Shown here in pieces: positions 6,767 through 7,865 of a stretch of 7,865 nt of DNA (position 1 is its first letter; each line of letters begins with the position of its first letter). This DNA is from an uncultured Prevotella sp. (GTDB lineage Bacteria; Bacteroidota; Bacteroidia; Bacteroidales; Bacteroidaceae). The notes below the pieces were generated by a model. It was not told where the DNA came from. It saw only the letters and a list, made by a program, of their open reading frames with translations, and ran no database searches. Where the stretch lies: positions 1-7,865 of the forward strand of contig CALIIG010000051.1 in NCBI GenBank assembly GCA_938018155.1. The letters are read 5' to 3'. Position numbers and translations under genes: made by a program.

Positions 6767-7865
6767 ATGAATAAACACACGTTTTATCGTTCTGTTTTCG
6801 GCCTTTTGTGGCTGGCAGTGCTTACCGTGCTGCCTGCCACGGAGGCCGTTTGTCAGGTAACGGTTAAGGCCGGACGGCGCGCTCCCGACGTCAGGACATG
6901 GATACGCAAGGCCTTTGCCCGCGGCAAGGTGCCGCCTTTCTCGTTTGTTTACGACGGGCAGCCGTCGGCATCGTTTATTAAGACGTGGCTTTACGAAGCG
7001 TCTTCACAGCCTGCCGACAACCCCGGTGAGGTGGCATACACGTTTGTTTATACCCATCCCCACGACGGTTTGCGTGTGCGTTGCGACGTAAAAGGCTTTT
7101 TAAAGTATGGCAGTATCGACTGGACACTGCACGTTGAAAACCAGGGACAGGTCAATTCAAAGGCTATCCGCTCCCTGCAGGCCGTCGACCTCGGGCTGCA
7201 ATATGGCGGCAAAGGTCCGTTCGTACTGAACTATATTGAAGGAAGCCAGATTACAAACGCCGATTTTCAGCCCCGTCAGCTCACGCTTCCTGCGGGCAAA
7301 CCTATGGTAATGTCGCCCGAAGGCGGCCGCTCCAGTCAGGGTAAATATACGCCGTTTTTCTGCATTACGTCGCCCCGTGGCGGCGGTGTGGTGCTCAGCA
7401 TAGGCTGGACAGGCACATGGCAAACATCTGTTTGTGCCCGGGATAACGGCACCGTTGACCTGAAAGCGGGCCAGAAACGCCTGAACCTTTACCTCCGTCC
7501 CGCCGAACAAATACGTACGCCACGCATCAACCTGATGTTTTGGGAGGGCAGCAATTACGTCGATGGCACCAACCAATTTCGCCGTTTAGTGCTCGAACAT
7601 AACAGCCGGCGCGTTGACGGTAAGGTGGCACAGTATCCCTTTTCAACCGGTTTCAACTACCATGAACCCCAGCCTATGCAGGAATATTCGTGCCTGACGC
7701 AGAAGTATGCCATTGCCATGGTAAACCGTAACTACCAGTTTGGCATCCGTCCTGACGTGTTCTGGCTCGACGCCGGCTGGCATCAGGACGCCGGAAAATA
7801 TCAGGAAGGCAAGAACTGGGCAAACACAACGGGCAACTGGACCGTCGACAGCGCGCGCTTTGGAG
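6767..7865 (+). CDS. Exported GH36/melibiase-type glycoside hydrolase, 3' partial
   Basis: The frame from ATG 6767 stays open to the right edge, giving 366 codons of a longer gene. It starts with a signal peptide (MNKHTFYRSVFGLLWLAVL, cleavage probably near residues 27-29; the Cys at 29 follows AV and is a poor lipobox), so the product should be periplasmic or surface-exposed. Residues about 50-290 look like the beta-rich N-terminal domain that precedes the barrel in GH36 enzymes. The catalytic (beta/alpha)8 barrel begins near residue 325: FWLDAGW (332-338, Asp335) followed by GNWTVDSARFG matches the GH36/GH27 pattern of WLDAGW then GxWxVDxxRFxxG. The Asp nucleophile and the acid/base Asp would lie beyond the window, so activity cannot be confirmed. 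By family, alpha-galactosidase is likeliest, with alpha-N-acetylgalactosaminidase as an alternative. It starts 14 bases after the susD stop without a Shine-Dalgarno, indicating one operon. It is GC-richer than the Sel1 gene. Confidence 0.8.
   Translation, partial: MNKHTFYRSVFGLLWLAVLTVLPATEAVCQVTVKAGRRAPDVRTWIRKAFARGKVPPFSFVYDGQPSASFIKTWLYEASSQPADNPGEVAYTFVYTHPHDGLRVRCDVKGFLKYGSIDWTLHVENQGQVNSKAIRSLQAVDLGLQYGGKGPFVLNYIEGSQITNADFQPRQLTLPAGKPMVMSPEGGRSSQGKYTPFFCITSPRGGGVVLSIGWTGTWQTSVCARDNGTVDLKAGQKRLNLYLRPAEQIRTPRINLMFWEGSNYVDGTNQFRRLVLEHNSRRVDGKVAQYPFSTGFNYHEPQPMQEYSCLTQKYAIAMVNRNYQFGIRPDVFWLDAGWHQDAGKYQEGKNWANTTGNWTVDSARFG

Noticed and set aside
7157..7576. Minus-strand open frame of 139 codons near the right edge
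   Set aside because: The plus strand here is the GH36-like enzyme, with signal peptide and barrel motif in one uninterrupted frame; the antisense frame shows no recognisable motif.
1..7865. CRISPR arrays, tRNA or rRNA genes, phage or defence genes
   Set aside because: No regularly spaced direct repeats, cloverleaf-like segments, rRNA motifs, or integrase, nuclease or toxin genes were seen; the window is almost entirely filled by four coding regions.

Overview
The window looks like two unrelated pieces of DNA joined near position 2443-2465. The left piece (about 1-2450) is AT-richer, uses TTA leucine codons heavily, and holds the 3' part of a large Sel1/TPR-type repeat protein followed by a strong factor-independent terminator. 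By protein style and recall it suggests a Firmicutes-type genome, possibly Veillonella or another Negativicute, but the exact genus is a guess. The right piece (about 2465-7865) is clearly Bacteroidota, most likely Prevotella-like. It has a SusC/SusD pair, no Shine-Dalgarno sequences before its genes, and higher GC.

Layout: (1) 1-2369 +, Sel1-repeat protein, open at the left edge; (2) 2370-2450, a long three-segment hairpin with a T tract, whose inner part is an inverted repeat resembling two facing IS3/IS150-type ends; (3) 2443-2465, the join; (4) 2465-4792 +, SusC-like TonB-dependent transporter lacking its signal peptide, carboxypeptidase-regulatory-like domain and plug; (5) 4833-6752 +, SusD-like surface glycan-binding lipoprotein; (6) 6767-7865 +, 5' part of an exported GH36/melibiase-type glycoside hydrolase, cut by the right edge. 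No intergenic stretch exceeds 300 bases.

Genes 4-6 form one polysaccharide utilization operon. SusD captures a glycan at the cell surface, SusC imports it using TonB energy, and the GH36-like enzyme probably removes alpha-galactosyl (or alpha-N-acetylgalactosaminyl) units. The Sel1 gene has no visible functional link to them. A reading frame runs open from inside the Sel1 gene (2330) through the terminator into susC. It is an accident of the join and should not be taken as a real 820-residue protein.

I do not see a previously undescribed system here. The most important observation is the probable chimera; the palindromic element at the join is the most unusual piece of sequence.
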